Shown here piece after piece: positions 20,880 through 32,898 of a stretch of DNA of 64,000 nt. Every line of letters begins with the position of its first letter. Positions within the stretch are counted from its first letter, which is position 1. Position numbers and translations under genes: made by a program. Source of the stretch: Liriodendron chinense (lineage: Eukaryota > Streptophyta > Magnoliopsida > Magnoliales > Magnoliaceae); assembly GCA_003013855.2 (NCBI GenBank), contig ML058440.1, forward strand, positions 1,488,001 to 1,552,000, written 5' to 3'. The notes below the pieces were generated by a model. That model was not told the origin of the DNA. It made no database searches and saw only the letters and a list, made by a program, of their open reading frames with translations.

Positions 20880-21345
20880 ATCCACCATAGATCCTATATT
20901 GTGGGGCCCACCTTGATATATGTTGTATATCAACAGCTTCCATAAGTTTTTCCAGATCACTTTAGGACATGGTCCAAAAAACGAAGCAGATCCAAATCTC
21001 AAGTGGACCACACCATACGAAACGGTGGCGATTAAATGTTCACCATTAAAAACTTCATAGGGCCCACCGTAATGGTTATTTTACTTCCAACCTGTTGATA
21101 AGATCACACAGACCTGGATGAAGGGAAAATACAGACATCAGCTTGAACAAAAAGTTTTGTAGCCCACAACAAGTTTCTAATGGTCAATTACCACTTTTTC
21201 CTGTGGTGTGGTCCACCTGAGATTTGGATCTGCTTCATGTTTTGGCCCATATTCTAAAATAAGCAGATTAAACGGATGGACGGTGTGGGTATGCAACAAA
21301 TACATCAAGGTGGGCTCCACAGTCAAGGATCCACCCAAGAGGCGT
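20880..21345. mobile_element. MITE of the common GGGCCCACC family, near-complete
   Basis: The arms GGGTGGATCCTTTAGAATCC (20880 on) and GTCAAGGATCCACCC (right end) are inverted. Inside them come GTGGGGCCCACCTTGATATA on the left and its inverse on the right (21280-21315), followed by inverted inner modules ('AGTGGACCACACCA...' and '...TGGTGTGGTCCACCT'). It is a good reference copy of the diverged-palindrome layout seen across the window. Confidence 0.65.
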
Positions 21346-21384
21346 CCCAACCTCAACAAGTAATTTCTAGGATCCATTGGCATG

Positions 21385-21919
21385 GAAGCGGATTGCGTAC
21401 TGAGTAACTCCGCACGTTAGCGTGCGGAGTAAACTCTGTGGGGCCCACAGTGATTTACTTATTTTATCCACTCCGTCCATCCATCTTAATAGAAAATTTT
21501 AGGTATGGTACCAAAAAATGAAGCATATCAAAATCTAAAGTGGACCACACAACTAGAAATGTGTGAACTGAATATCTACCATTGAAAAATTCTCGGAGGA
21601 CACAGAAGTTTTGGATCAAGCTGATATTTGTGTTTTCCCTTCATCCATATCCATGTGATCTTATGAACAGGTTGGATGACAAATAAACATCACTGTAGGG
21701 CGTGGGAAGGTTTCAACGGTGGAAATCATTATTCCCACTGTTTCCTATGGCATGGTCCACTTGAGATTTGGATATGCTTAAATTTTGGGTTCAACCACTA
21801 AAATGAGCTTGAAAAACATATGGACGGAATAGATAAAGCACATACATTCTAGGTGGGCCCAACTGAGTTTACTCCGCACGATAAGAGCGTGCGGAGTTAC
21901 TCCGCATGCAATCCGATTC
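21385..21919. mobile_element. Mutator-like MITE with GCGGATT ends and 9-11-bp duplication
   Basis: It begins GAAGCGGATTGCGTACTGAG and ends GCATGCAATCCGATTC. Just inside each end is a small palindrome, ACTCCGCACG..CGTGCGGAGT. CCATTGGCATG is present at 21374-21384 and 21920-21930. Inside are the inverted modules of the common GGGCCCAC repeat. No coding sequence. Confidence 0.85.
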
Positions 21920-21930
21920 CCATTGGCATG

Positions 21931-22708
21931 CTGCACAAGGCACAAGGCACGCCTACCTGACAGTGAGCATAGAACATCGGTGACCAGGGCCCAGACTGGG
22001 AGGCACTCAAGCTTTGTGGGCCCACCGTGCTGTCTTTGTGACATCCACTCCGTCCATCAGGTGCATTATTCAGTGATAGGCCATGGAGCAAAAAATCAGT
22101 CGGATGGACTAATCAGGTGGTCTATTACCACAGGAAAGAATGGGGATGGGACACTAGCCATGGGTTTGTGTGTGGAACCACCATGGTGTGTATCTTTCAT
22201 CAAACCCGTTCAACGGGTGTGCCTCACAAAGATATACAAACATATCCTAATACAAATTTTAGGAGTGCCAAACCCCATGAACTTACATTGTTCCTATTGG
22301 TGTGGCCTATTTAAGTTTTATATGGATCTGATCTTTTGTATCTCTAGTGAACAGAAGGGTTCTCACCGGATGAACAGAGTGGATTTCACATGCATAACAT
22401 GGTGGGCCTCACAGAGCCCAGGTGTTTTACGCCGCTGCTTCAAAACATGCGTTGTAGACCTTTTTCGGTCCTACTGCGAGCCACTCGAGGCACATATGTG
22501 GGATTGGTCCAAATCCGGCAAGGCGCCTAAAATTGCTTGCCTGGAAAATAGGATCGATATCCGCCGTTCATACTTTTGAAAATATGTCATAAGCGCCGTC
22601 CTTTTGAAACCTCCAATAACAAATAAACGAAAGCAGAGGAAAATGACAGAACAGCAATTCGACCCTGACATCTGTCTGTGGGCTAGCGAAGCCCACACGC
22701 ACGATGGT
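21931..22708. other. Repeat-derived spacer with a chance 218-codon frame
   Basis: It contains further 'GGGCCCACCGTG' and 'CATCCACTCCGTCCATC' words. An open frame at 21923-22579 starts inside the right end of the adjacent MITE and has no protein-like features. I regard it as chance. Confidence 0.4.
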
Positions 22709-22717
22709 CATACCTGT

Positions 22718-22747
22718 GCGGAGTAACTCCGCACGCAATCCGATTTC
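22718..22747. mobile_element. 30-bp Mutator micro-element flanked by 9-bp duplication
   Basis: GCGGAGTAACTCCGCACGCA followed by ATCCGATTTC is essentially the right terminus of the 21385-21919 family with nothing else. It is flanked by CATACCTGT at 22709-22717 and 22748-22756. The duplication shows that a transposition event occurred here, leaving only a terminal fragment. Confidence 0.75.
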
Positions 22748-22756
22748 CATACCTGT

Positions 22757-23276
22757 CAGCTTTCAAGCCAGCATGCATGCCAACACGGTACACGTGTGCG
22801 GGCCACATAGTGTGGATGCGCTGGCTAAAAAAAAGGAGGGGCCGGTTCACTCATTTTGCGGGCCAGAATGTATTTATACTTTTGGTGGAATGCGGGCCGC
22901 ACGATCATTCCCATGTAGTGCCTGATCTCGACCATCTGATGGCACGTGTGTAAGAGATCTACGTCATTGATTAGGTAGGACATACTTTGAAGCTTGAATG
23001 AGATCTAAACCATCCATTAATTAGGCAGGTGAAATTGGAATGAGAAAAATGGCCGACTAAAACAAAAGTCCAACCTTCCAAATTCAACTCCGTGAGTGGC
23101 TCGTGTGCTTAAAACGCACTGCCTAACAAAAGGTCTCGTTCTCTGACATGTGTGCCATCCAACATGCGAACCAGACACACATGGGAATTGTGGTGTGACC
23201 CCTTTCCCCCACGAAAGAAATTTGTTGAGAGCAGATTAGGTGAGACCCCGGATCCACTACTCTGATTAGAGTTGTT
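22757..23276. other. Spacer, repeat debris
   Basis: Contains 'GCGGGCCACATAG' and 'CGACCATCTGATGG' words of the common repeats. No gene or RNA recognised. Confidence 0.35.
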
Positions 23277-23787
23277 CCTTGGCTCGAGCCAGCTCGATTC
23301 GGAGGTTGGGTTTAAACAAGCCGGACCACTTTTCTAAGTTCGAAATAATTTTCAAGTCGAGCTCGAGCTAAACCCAAGCTTGATTCGGCTCGGCTCAATC
23401 AAGCTTGATTTGGCTCAACTCAGCTGGTTCAGTTAAAAAAGTATGTTTTTTTAAGTCTTACATAGGTAACTGAGCAAGGAATGAGAGGTGAAACTTTCTA
23501 TAAAAGTAGGGGTATGTAAATAGGCTTTGGGCTGCCTTTGGGCCTAATTTTTAATTGTTTTAGGTAGGGCTTTGATGGGCCTATTTAAAATTTTGTTTTC
23601 TCATGCTCGAAATTAGCTTGAATTGATCTCAAACTCGGCTCAGAAGCTTGGTTGAGCCAGCTCGAACATGTTAGTCTAGCTTGAAGGTCCGAGCCGAGCC
23701 GAGCCGAACATGAGCCAGAGTGGTCATGAACCGGCCTAGTTCAAACAGGACAAAGCTCAGCTTAGCTTAGGCTTGTGCATAACTCTA
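23277..23787. mobile_element. hAT-like element with GAGCTCG-rich ends
   Basis: The ends TAGAGTTGTTCCTTGGCTCG and GGCTTGTGCATAACTCTA are roughly inverted and follow YARNG. The interior has CTCGAGCC/GGCTCGG words on both sides of an AT-rich core. The flanking octamers ACTCTGAT and ACAATGTT match at 5 of 8, so the duplication is weak. Confidence 0.5.
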
Positions 23788-24590
23788 ACAATGTTTATTT
23801 TACATCCAACCTGTTGATAACTTCACAAAGACCTAGATGAAAAGGCCACAAAAATATCATCTTGATGCAAAGCTTTTGTGGCCCATAAAAGATTTTAATG
23901 ATCAATTACCACTATTTCCCCATACTTTGGTCCATCCAGGATTTAAAACTGCTTCATTTTTCGGATCATGCCCCAAAATGAGCTTTCAATTAGAATGGAC
24001 TGTGTGGATGTAGTCACATGCATCACATTGGCCCCATAGTCAGGGGTCCTACCACGGGATCTTGCTTCCCCATTCGAGAATTGTAAGTGGATGGGTACTT
24101 AAGCTAACCTAAGCTTGACATTATTTGTTTCATGATGATGACTGAATCGGACAAGCCAAGGCAATTGATGGCCCACCCACTAAAAATATATTTCTATAAT
24201 TATCACTATTTAAGCCTTATCCTAATTAATTATATTCTTTAGTTGTCGGCTTTGATTTTGAAATTACTTAGATATTTTGATTTTTTTTATTATTATTTGT
24301 TTTTCATGATCTTTATTGCAAAGGTATCAAATTTTTAACGGAAAATTGTCTGAAATTTATATACATTTCAAAATCTAAAATCATTTGTAATAGATATTTT
24401 AAAATATTTTACTTAAAACAAAAATTTCCTAATAATGTTGCAAGAAAAACGTTAAAATTTTGAAATCTCTGTGGAAATTAGAGGAAGAAATTGACAAGAA
24501 TGGACGCAGTACAGTGGATCCACGCTTCATTTAGTAGTGTCTGCGGTGGGCCTATCCCTCCCATTGTCCCTGTTGTTTCTTTCTAACGAT
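23788..24590. other. Half of a common-family MITE, then AT-rich spacer
   Basis: 23788-24060 is the right half of a GGGCCCACC-type MITE (TTTATTTTACATCCAACCTG ... TGCATCACATTGGCCCCATA). 24100-24560 is AT-rich with no recognised feature. Confidence 0.45.
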
Positions 24591-24599
24591 GGACGCAGG

Positions 24600-25530
24600 T
24601 TTGACTGGTGTCCCCAACACCAGCCAGCTAGTTGGTGTCAGAGATCTATTGGCCCCACCATGATGTATGTTCTCTATCCATGATGTCAAGCCATTTTTAC
24701 AGCTCATTTTAGGACATGAGCTGAAAAATGAGGCAGATCCAAAGCTCAACTGGACCACATCACTGAAAATGGTGGGGATAATGATGTCCACGGTTGAAAC
24801 CTTCCTAGCCCACAATAATTCATTCTTTATTTGTCAGCCAACCTAGGGCTGTAAATGGTCGGGCGGGTCCGGGTCGGGTCTGAGTCAGCCCATCAGACCC
24901 ATTTATAAATGGGTCCGGGTCTGGTAGAGGGAGATCCACCTAGACCCATTTATGAATGGGTTGGGTCTAATGGGTCCGAGTCTGGATCAAGTATGCAAGC
25001 ATTTTACAAGGCTTAAAACCGGGTCTGGACGGGTCTGGGCTGGACGGGTCCCTTGTAACATAGACCAAACCCGCCCACTTACTAAATGGGTTTGGGTCGG
25101 GTCGGGTCAGGCCTAATATAAAGGAAACCAGACCCAAACCCGTTTAACAAATGGGTCTATTCTTGGACCCAGACCCGTACCATTTAACAAATGGGTCGGG
25201 TCTGGGTCGGGTCTAAATGGGTTGGGTCTGGGTACCCCATCGGGTCCACTGACCCATTTACAGCCCTAAGCCAACCTGTTCATTAAGGTCACACAGACCC
25301 TAATGGAGGAAAAATGCAGACATCAGCTTTGTGGCCCCTAGGAAGTTTCCAATGGCAAGAGTTAAATCCCCACTATTTCTCATAGTGTGGTCCACTTGGG
25401 CTTTGTATTTGCCTCATTTTTTGGCTCATGCCATAGAATGAAAAATGGATGGATGCCGTGGATAAAATACATACATTATGGTGGGGCCGAAAGAGCTTTG
25501 ACATCAACTTGCTTACTGGTGTTTGGTCAA
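24600..25530. mobile_element. Common-family MITE split by a hAT element
   Basis: The left arm includes GTTTGACTGGTGTCCCCAAC and AGTTGGTGTCAGAGATC; the right arm carries the inverse (AGCTTTGACATCAACTTGC, CTGGTGTTTGGTCAATGG). The halves flank the insertion at 24844-25268, whose octamer duplication AGCCAACC reconstructs the host reading 'ATTTGTCAGCCAACCTGTTC'. Confidence 0.65.
24844..25268. mobile_element. hAT-type element, GGGTC-rich, perfect 8-bp duplication (copy 1)
   Basis: It starts TAGGGCTGTAAATGGTCGGG and ends CCCATTTACAGCCCTA. AGCCAACC lies at 24836-24843 and 25269-25276. The interior is built from GGGTCGGGTCTGGGTC and its complement GACCCAGACCC, with 'CTAAATGGGT' spacers. Sister copies are at 32398-32898 and 39620-40154. 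Confidence 0.85.
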
Positions 25531-25583
25531 TGGGAGCACATCTAATGGATGGGTTCGATGTGGTGGTCATTGGCAACTTGAAG

Positions 25584-26213
25584 TGTTGCGCAGCAAGCCA
25601 ATAACGCCGGTGAGCCGAGATCCAATCTCCGGTCCCACCCATAAACAATAAAGAGGAAGTAATAATAACTAGAAGAGGAATTCACACAAACCAACAATCC
25701 ACAAGACATATTTATGTGAAAAAACCTCAAACAAGGGTAAAAAATCACGGTGCAAAACTTTACTATGAAGAAGAACGAAGTTACAAGCAATACACTTACC
25801 TTCTCTTATGCTCCCATGCACAAAGATGACACTTTTGCTAATCTTCTCGCATTTTTCTCACCTTGGACGTATAGAAACCCTAATCCCATAGCCTAATCCC
25901 GGCTTACACCCCTTTATATGGTAAATCCCGCAATTAGAACACAAAATAGAAAACCCCGCGTTTAAGTCCGCGGCCGGTCGGGCGCCCTGTCGTAACTGGG
26001 TCGGGCGCCCGCCCATTACAAAATACGTCTAGCAAGAATCAGCATGAAACAACCCATTTTCGGGCGCCTGGTCACTTTGACCGTTGGGCGCCCGACCATT
26101 CATTGAACAATCCAGTGGCTTTAGTCCCAAACCGTATGAATATCGGGCGTCCGGTCATCAGACAGTCCGAGCGCCCAACCATGGTCTGGTGTGACTGGTC
26201 TCCACACTCAACA
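25584..26213 (-). mobile_element. Solo Copia-type LTR
   Basis: On the minus strand it reads TGTTGAGTG... to ...GGCTTGCTGCGCAACA. The R-U5-like block 'GCACCGTGATTTTTTACCC', then 'TTTTTTCACATAAATATG' and 'GTTGGTTTGTGTG', is typical of plant Copia LTRs just before the PBS. No PBS or polypurine tract flanks it, so it is a solo LTR. The flanking pentamers TGAAG and CGAAA match poorly. A diverged copy with a clean duplication is at 59268-59923. Confidence 0.65.
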
Positions 26214-27060
26214 CGAAAGTATGGTAATAACACTTTGTGTTTGAACATATGTCCCCTAAGTCATAAACCAATATAAATTGATGCCCTAACTCAACGAGCA
26301 GGGGACATGTAACTGACCGCCTTTCTTTTAAGTTAGTCATTTCCTTCGAATAGTCAAGTCCCGTTAGTCAAGCAAAAAGTACTTGAAAGTTTGCCTGCCT
26401 TGTGGCAAGTGCCTAGCTCCTAAGAGTGATGAGAACGCCACCACCGTACATCTTTCTTTCAAAAGATGAGAACATGTCTGCCAAAAGCAAGAGTGAAACT
26501 AATAGCAAGTACGCTCGGTCTCAAAACAAGAGGTCTCGATCTTGAAACTCATCAAGGTGAAATTCCCGCTGCTGATAGCACCAGTGGGTGCGTTGCATGA
26601 CTGACTGGTTGGGTGTGTTGTGGGATTGACAGGGTGGGTGGGTTGCATGACTGACCAAAAAATAAAAAAAATAAAAAAATAGCAAAAAGCAGGCATGCTC
26701 TCTCTTACTATACAAGACCACCTCCCACTTTTGGCGCACTTATTTGATGAGCTAAGCACTTTAGTCAGGTCAGCTTACGACTAAAAGCAAGGTTGAAATC
26801 AATCCCTCGTTTTCGAACTAACTAATGAACGACCCACCAAGCATAAACACTTTGCGCGATAGTAGCCAGTTCAAGGAAGTGGAGCAAAGTGATTCTCCCA
26901 AGAGAAGCCTCTAAGAGATAGAGGCCTAGAGTGAGAAATAATCAATGGTCCAAATTTACAAACATATATTTATTAACGAGAGGTGAGCAGCTAAGGATTT
27001 AGGAATTAGGACCATCGAACAAAGTTTTCGAGGATTAGTTGCTACCCCCTTGTTCGGATT
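26214..27060. other. Spacer, no gene recognised
   Basis: Contains a local duplication of 'GTGGGTGCGTTGCATGACTGAC' (about 26584-26605 and 26635-26657) and an AAATAAAA tract. No coding evidence. Confidence 0.35.
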
Positions 27061-27064
27061 TCGG

Positions 27065-27530
27065 TACAGGCGGAGGCTCCAACGGGCCACTGTGATGTAT
27101 GGATTTTATCTGCACCGTCCATCCATTTTTGTCATATCATTTTTGAATAGCATGGCAAAAATAAGGCAGATCCAAGGCTCAAGTGGACCACACCAAAGCA
27201 AGCAGCGGTGCTAAGGACGCCCACCATTGAAACCTTCATAGGGCCCACCATGTTGTTTATTTGCCATCCAACCTGTTGATATGATTATATACACATGGAT
27301 GAAATGAAAAGGCAAATATCATCTTGATCCAAAACTTATGTGGTCCCCAAGAATTTTTCAATGGTAAGAATTTAATCCCTACTATGTGATCCACTTGAGC
27401 CTTGGATCTTCCTTATTTTTTTATCCCATGTTATAAAATGATTTGAGAAAATGGATGGAGGGTGTGGATGAAATCCATACATCACGGAGGCCCCTCAAAC
27501 TCCATCCTATCCCGAGCTCGGAACAGGCCG
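27065..27530. mobile_element. Common-family MITE, near-complete
   Basis: The left arm is GGCGGAGGCTCCAACGGGCC, then ACTGTGATGTATGGATTTTA. The right arm is the inverse (GATGAAATCCATACATCACG, GAGGCCCCTCAAACTCCATC). Inner inverted modules are as in the 20880-21345 copy. No clean target duplication seen. Confidence 0.6.
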
Positions 27531-27629
27531 GGGAGGTACCTAATCTGTGTCCAACGTTTCTGGGTTTCGTCCTTTAGACAGTGGGCCCACAATTCCAACA
27601 ACTGAGAACGTAGCTGCAGTGAATCCCTG

Positions 27630-27895
27630 ACTGTGGGGCCCACCGTGATATATTTGTCTTTTATCCATGCCGTCCATCCGTTTCTCTAGCTCATTTTAGG
27701 GCACGATTCAAAAAATGCAGCAGATACAAATCTCAGGTGACCACACCATAGTGGTACTTGAACAGTGAACACCCACCATAAAAAAACTTCTTGGGGGCCA
27801 CCGGAATGTTTATTTGCCATTCAATCTATTGAAAAGGTCACAAAGATCTAGATGAAGGGACCACACAAATATCAGAGTATAAATATGCATGAGCT
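27630..27895. mobile_element. Left half of a common-family MITE
   Basis: It has GACTGTGGGGCCCACCGTGA, TGCCGTCCATCCGTTTC and 'ACACCCACCATAAAAAAACTTC' up to '...GATGAAGGGACCACACAAAT'. The inverse half is missing. Confidence 0.6.
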
Positions 27896-28093
27896 TCTGA
27901 AATAGTGGCATGTGGAGACAGAGCTATCTGGCTCTGTTTATGATCTAAGCCACAAAGAGAAGTCCTTCATGGGGCCCACATTGTACAGAGTCTTAAATCT
28001 GACATGCCATATACAGAAATAAGGAGGCGGAAGTTGAGAGAGTAGATATCCTACCTCTTTAAAACCAGACCAATACAAGGGCGTGGACATACC

Positions 28094-28131
<38 letters not shown>

Positions 28132-28393
28132 GTGGGCCCCACCAAAATAATAATGATAAATATAAATAAATGAATGGATTTTTTTTTTTATCTAGTTTTA
28201 TCAAATGACTACAAGTGGACTGAAATCCCCAACCGCTCATGTTGTATATGTACAATCCACTCCACCTATAAGGATCCAGGCAAAAAATCAATGATGGAGA
28301 TGGAATATTAATCATAAGTTTAAATCCTTCATCAAACTTGTTAATCAAGCGTAATTTGTAAGCATGAAGAATAGGTTTGATTGAATGCATTTA

Positions 28394-28980
28394 GGGCTTG
28401 TTTGGTGATTTGAAATACTCTGATTGTGTTTGGCACCTTGGATTTGGAATCCCTTGGAATCCAAAAATAGCTATGCATAATATATTTAAAGGGGTTTGAA
28501 TTTAATTACTAAATCGACTTTAATATCTCTAATTAGTGTACATATGTAATGTTTGACATAATGATTATAATAAGTCTATTGAAATATATATATACTTTGG
28601 TAAAAAATGTTGAAATTTCAAGTCTTAAATGGGTTGCAAGCTTAGAATCACAACCAAGTGACTAATTAACAATTTTTAACCATTGATTTACATGAACAAT
28701 GTTTGGATTGCACAGATCATCCTATTGAAGTAATTTTAATGATGCGATTGGTAATCTAAATGTTTTGGGATATCAATAGTTGGCCACGTGCCCAATAGAT
28801 TAGCAGCCTAGTGACACACATGTTACACATGTGACTCATGGAAGGATTTTAGATGTAATCCTAACTTTCATCTTAGATTTCAAACCATCTCTTTGAGGGG
28901 ATTGGAAACCCCTAGTTGCTTTATGGTGCCAAATAGACGGGATTTGAAATCCCCTCAAATCCATGGAGTCAAACAACCCA
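28394..28980. mobile_element. PIF/Harbinger-like MITE with TTA duplication
   Basis: It starts GGGCTTGTTTGGTGATTTGA and ends ATGGAGTCAAACAACCCA, roughly inverted. TTA flanks it at 28391-28393 and 28981-28983. The interior is AT-rich and non-coding. A 31-base poly(A) run lies just upstream at 28096-28126. Confidence 0.6.
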
Positions 28981-28983
28981 TTA

Positions 28984-29814
28984 GGTATTGCAATAAGATA
29001 ACAGTTGTAATTGTGCCATTTTGTTTTAATGATCCAAATTGTTTATTTGGGTTAACTTAGATGGAGATACATGGAAAACTTACAGATTTAAGTATATATT
29101 TTAGTCCTTTGATTACTCAAAGTTTATGGTGACCGTTCAAAGAAAAAGAGCTAAATTATTATGGGGTTGAAATAATCAAATTGAGAGCTTTTATTTATTC
29201 CACCACGAAGAGTGAAACTAGTTACATAAGTGGTTTGGATCTTTAGAAGATGATTCATATTCAAAAGGCTAAAGTCCCAATGTATTGTATTACAGCATGC
29301 AAGGATGTATTGAGCAAACCTTAAGAGAAAAACTGAAAGAGAAATGAAGAAATATATAGACGTTACATGCATTTGTGTGCCACACACACACACACACACT
29401 CACTCATTGAGAATTAAATGGTGGCAGTCCAACATTGACCTTCCCCATTTTGTGGCCAATTAGAGTCCTTGATTTGCCTCATTTTTGTGTTAACATCCTG
29501 ACATAAGATAACGCAATCAATGCAAGGAGTCGATGTTATATGATTATCACATTGGGCATTGCACATGCTCCATGCAAGCTACATTGAGGAGAGGAGGAGA
29601 GTTGGGTGTGGACTACTCACATGAAAAATTAGAAGGAAAAAAATGCTCTTGAAAATAAAATCTTCTTCCCTCCATACATTTTAAAAATGTTTGATTTTTT
29701 AAATATTTGTTAAATCCCTGGAAATGAGATGTTATTACTTCCCTTACATCTGTTTGATTAGCAATGGAATTCTCATTTCTAAAATCCGGTCCGAAAAAAG
29801 ACTCACTTAAAATA
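28984..29814. other. AT-rich spacer with a CA microsatellite
   Basis: (CA)n at about 29383-29398. Otherwise no gene, RNA or repeat recognised. Confidence 0.4.
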
Positions 29815-30245
29815 ATGGCTAACTTTGATGTCTATGACTTATCCAAGCCGTCTATCTGTTTTACCAAATTTTTTTAAGACTTAAGCCCAAAAATGAAATA
29901 GATCCAAGGCTCAAGTGGACCACAGCATAGCAAATAGTGGTCTATATAACATCCACCATTGGAAGCTTTCTCATTCCTTGGGCCCACATTGATGTTTATT
30001 TGTCATCTAACCCATTCATGAGGTTACATAGACATGGATAAATGGAGGAAAATGAGTATCAGATTCATCCAAAACTTCTAGGGCCCACAAGAAGTTTTCA
30101 ATGATAGGTGTTCAATTCCCACTATTTCTTACGGTGTGGTGCAGTTGAGATTTAGATCACCCTCATTTTCTTGGTCGTTCCCTAAAATGAGATGGTGGAA
30201 AAAATGAACAGCGTGGATAAGTCACGTACATCATGGCGGGCCACA
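29815..30245. mobile_element. Common-family MITE
   Basis: GATGTCTATGACTTATCCAA on the left mirrors TGGATAAGTCACGTACATCA on the right. Inside are the usual inverted modules (AGTGGACCACAGCATAG / ACGGTGTGGTGCAGTTGAG). No target duplication seen. Confidence 0.55.
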
Positions 30246-32397
30246 TATTTTTTCCCTTGATTTTGGTGAATGTCAAGTCAAAAAACAACTGTCACTTATC
30301 AGTGGAGTGGTGCAAGAATTCCTGGGAAAATAATAAATGCTCATTTACCTTGATTTCTAAGGGTAAAATAAAAACCAAACAGACCATGAAATTGTCCAAA
30401 CAATGCCTGGGTGTAATCTAGGCTGTTTGTAGGTTTTTTTGCAAAATAACCCTATCTTCATTTAAAATGCCTTCTCATGCCCTCTAAATATTCAGTCCAG
30501 TCTATTTATTGATGGCTTGATTTGACCTCCTTACACACAAAAGTGCACATGCATGTACAAGCATGCATTCTCTCTCTCTCTCTCTCTCTGGAATTGTCCA
30601 AACGATGTCTGTTTGACACCCACTCCATCCATTAGCTTCGCTAGCTCATGCTGGGACATGTGAAGTACATCCAAAACCCAAATGCGGTATGCTGGAGAAA
30701 ACACTGAGGATTGAACGCTCACCATAGAAACCCTCGTGAGGCTACTGAAGTTTTCTATCAGGCAAGTATTCCAGTTTTCATTTCAAGTAGGAATAAATTT
30801 AATAAGGGCTTTGATGACATATAAACATCACAGTGGGCTTAGAAAGCTTTCAATGGTGGGTATTTCCATCCCCAGTATATTTTGTTGTGTCCTACTTGAG
30901 TTTTGATCTCTCTTATTTTTGTGCTGCTGTCCTAATGTGAGCTGCTGAAGCTGATGAACGTTCCAGATTTCATGGACATTGTACTGGGCCCCTTGTAACT
31001 TGGGCACAAAGAAGACTTGTTGGATGTCATTACGGTTTGGCCCTTTATACCAATGTTTAACAACTGGCATGCCAAATTCTTCCTCGGATTACCCAATAAT
31101 TCACTCTCCAATGGGCTTTTGGCTCAACCACTAGGCCGAGTCAATCAGAAAACCCGAATGAGTTTATGTGGATATAGAAATATTCAACTCTCCTCAAAGT
31201 CTGTGAGAAATCCTAATCCACCTATCTGTTTCTGAAGATCACAGTAGGACGGGCTAAAAAATGAAGTAGATTCAAAACTCAAATCAGCCATACAACGGGT
31301 AACAGTGAAAATAGAAGCATACACCGTGTCATCCAAATCATTCAGAAGGTTAATCTCACTAGGATCAATTGAAAAACAAACATTAACGTTGCTGGCAAAA
31401 AAGCACTTTTGTGGCCCCACGAAGGTGGGAAACTGCTGGACAGAATGGATTTTTCACTGACATTGCGGTGGGCCCCGCATAACTTTAGGATGTGCCGTTT
31501 GATTGGTTACAAGATGATTGCATGCTAAAATGAGGTAGATCCAAAACTCTGTGGGCCATGTCCACGCGAAACAGTGGGGATTGAATCTCCACTGTTAGAA
31601 ATTTGGTACGGACTACTGACTTTTAGATCTGGATAATATTTGTGTTTTCAGTTCATCTCAGTGGGAATAATCTTATTAACAGCTTGGATGGTATATAAAG
31701 ATCATGGTGAGCTCCAAGACGGTTTCAACGGTGCTCATTTTCATTCCTGCTACCTCCTTTCTTGTGGTCTATGAGAGTTTTAGATATGCCTATCTTCCTA
31801 TATGCTTATCCCACTTTGAGCTTGGGAAACTGTTGAAGGGAGTGGATTTCTCATACGCACAGCAGTGAATCCCACGTGGCTTTGGCCTACAGGAACTTAC
31901 TGTTGGGAGCGGTGTACCTATGCCCATATGCACAATGGTGACGTCATCAAGGGTGAGAGTGAGAGAGAGGAGGGAGGCCAAATGACTCACGAGTTGCCGG
32001 AGAAAAGTGAGTAGGGTGGGCGGTTAACAGGTTAATGACTCACGAGTCAACTCGCTAGACTCACCGATCTACTGGACTCACCATGCTTTCCAGGAAGTCC
32101 GGTTTTTTAAACGCTGCTTTACACGTGATTGTGGTGGCCTGATGAAGTCCGATAGCGTCTGGACTGTTAATTAACAGTAACTATATATGAATATGCAATT
32201 TATACCCTCAAGTTAAATGGATATGTATTATAAAATCAGAACCATTTAAAAATTAGGTAAGGTCAGGTGATATATCAATAAGTCCGGTCCACCTAGCATA
32301 CCCTATCATGTACGTCATTATCCTCACCGTTTCGTGTGATGTGTTGAGCTTTTGATATACTTCAACTTTGATATCATGCCCAACAATGAGTTGGTAA

Positions 32398-32898
32398 TAG
32401 GGCTGTAAATGGTCGGGTTCAGGGGCAGGTTTAGCCAAAGCCAAACCCGCCCATTTACTAAACGGGTCTGGGTCCAAATTTTAGACCTGAGACCCTTTTA
32501 CTAAATGGGCGGGTCCGAGTCAACCCATTAATATCTATTTATAAATGGGTTTGGGTCTGGTAGAGGGAGATTCACCCAGACCCATTTATAAATGAGTAGG
32601 GTCTAATGGGTCCGGGTCTGGATCAAGTATGCAAGCATTTTCCAAGGCTTAAAACCGAGTCTGGACGGGTTTGGGTTGGACGGGTCCCTTAAAACATAGG
32701 CCAAACCCACCCACTTACTAAATGGGTTTGGGTCAAGTCGGGCCGGGCCTAATATAAAGGAAACCAGACCCATTTAGCATCTGGGTCTGTTCTTGGACCC
32801 AGACCCGTACCATTTAACAAATGAGTAGGGTCTGGGCCGGGTCTAAATGGGTTGGTTACGGGTACCCCATCGGGTCCACTGACCCATTTACAGCCCTA
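32398..32898. mobile_element. hAT-type GGGTC-rich element (copy 2) inside array unit 1
   Basis: TAGGGCTGTAAATGGTCGGG to CCCATTTACAGCCCTA, with GTTGGTAA (32390-32397) and GCTGGTAA (32899-32906) as an 8-bp duplication. Array unit 2 shows the empty site 'ATGAGCTGGTAAAATAG' near 35277. Confidence 0.85.

Noticed and set aside
21923..22579. 218-codon plus-strand open frame
   Set aside because: It starts inside the right end of a MITE and runs through repeat-derived DNA; composition is not protein-like and no motif is recognisable.
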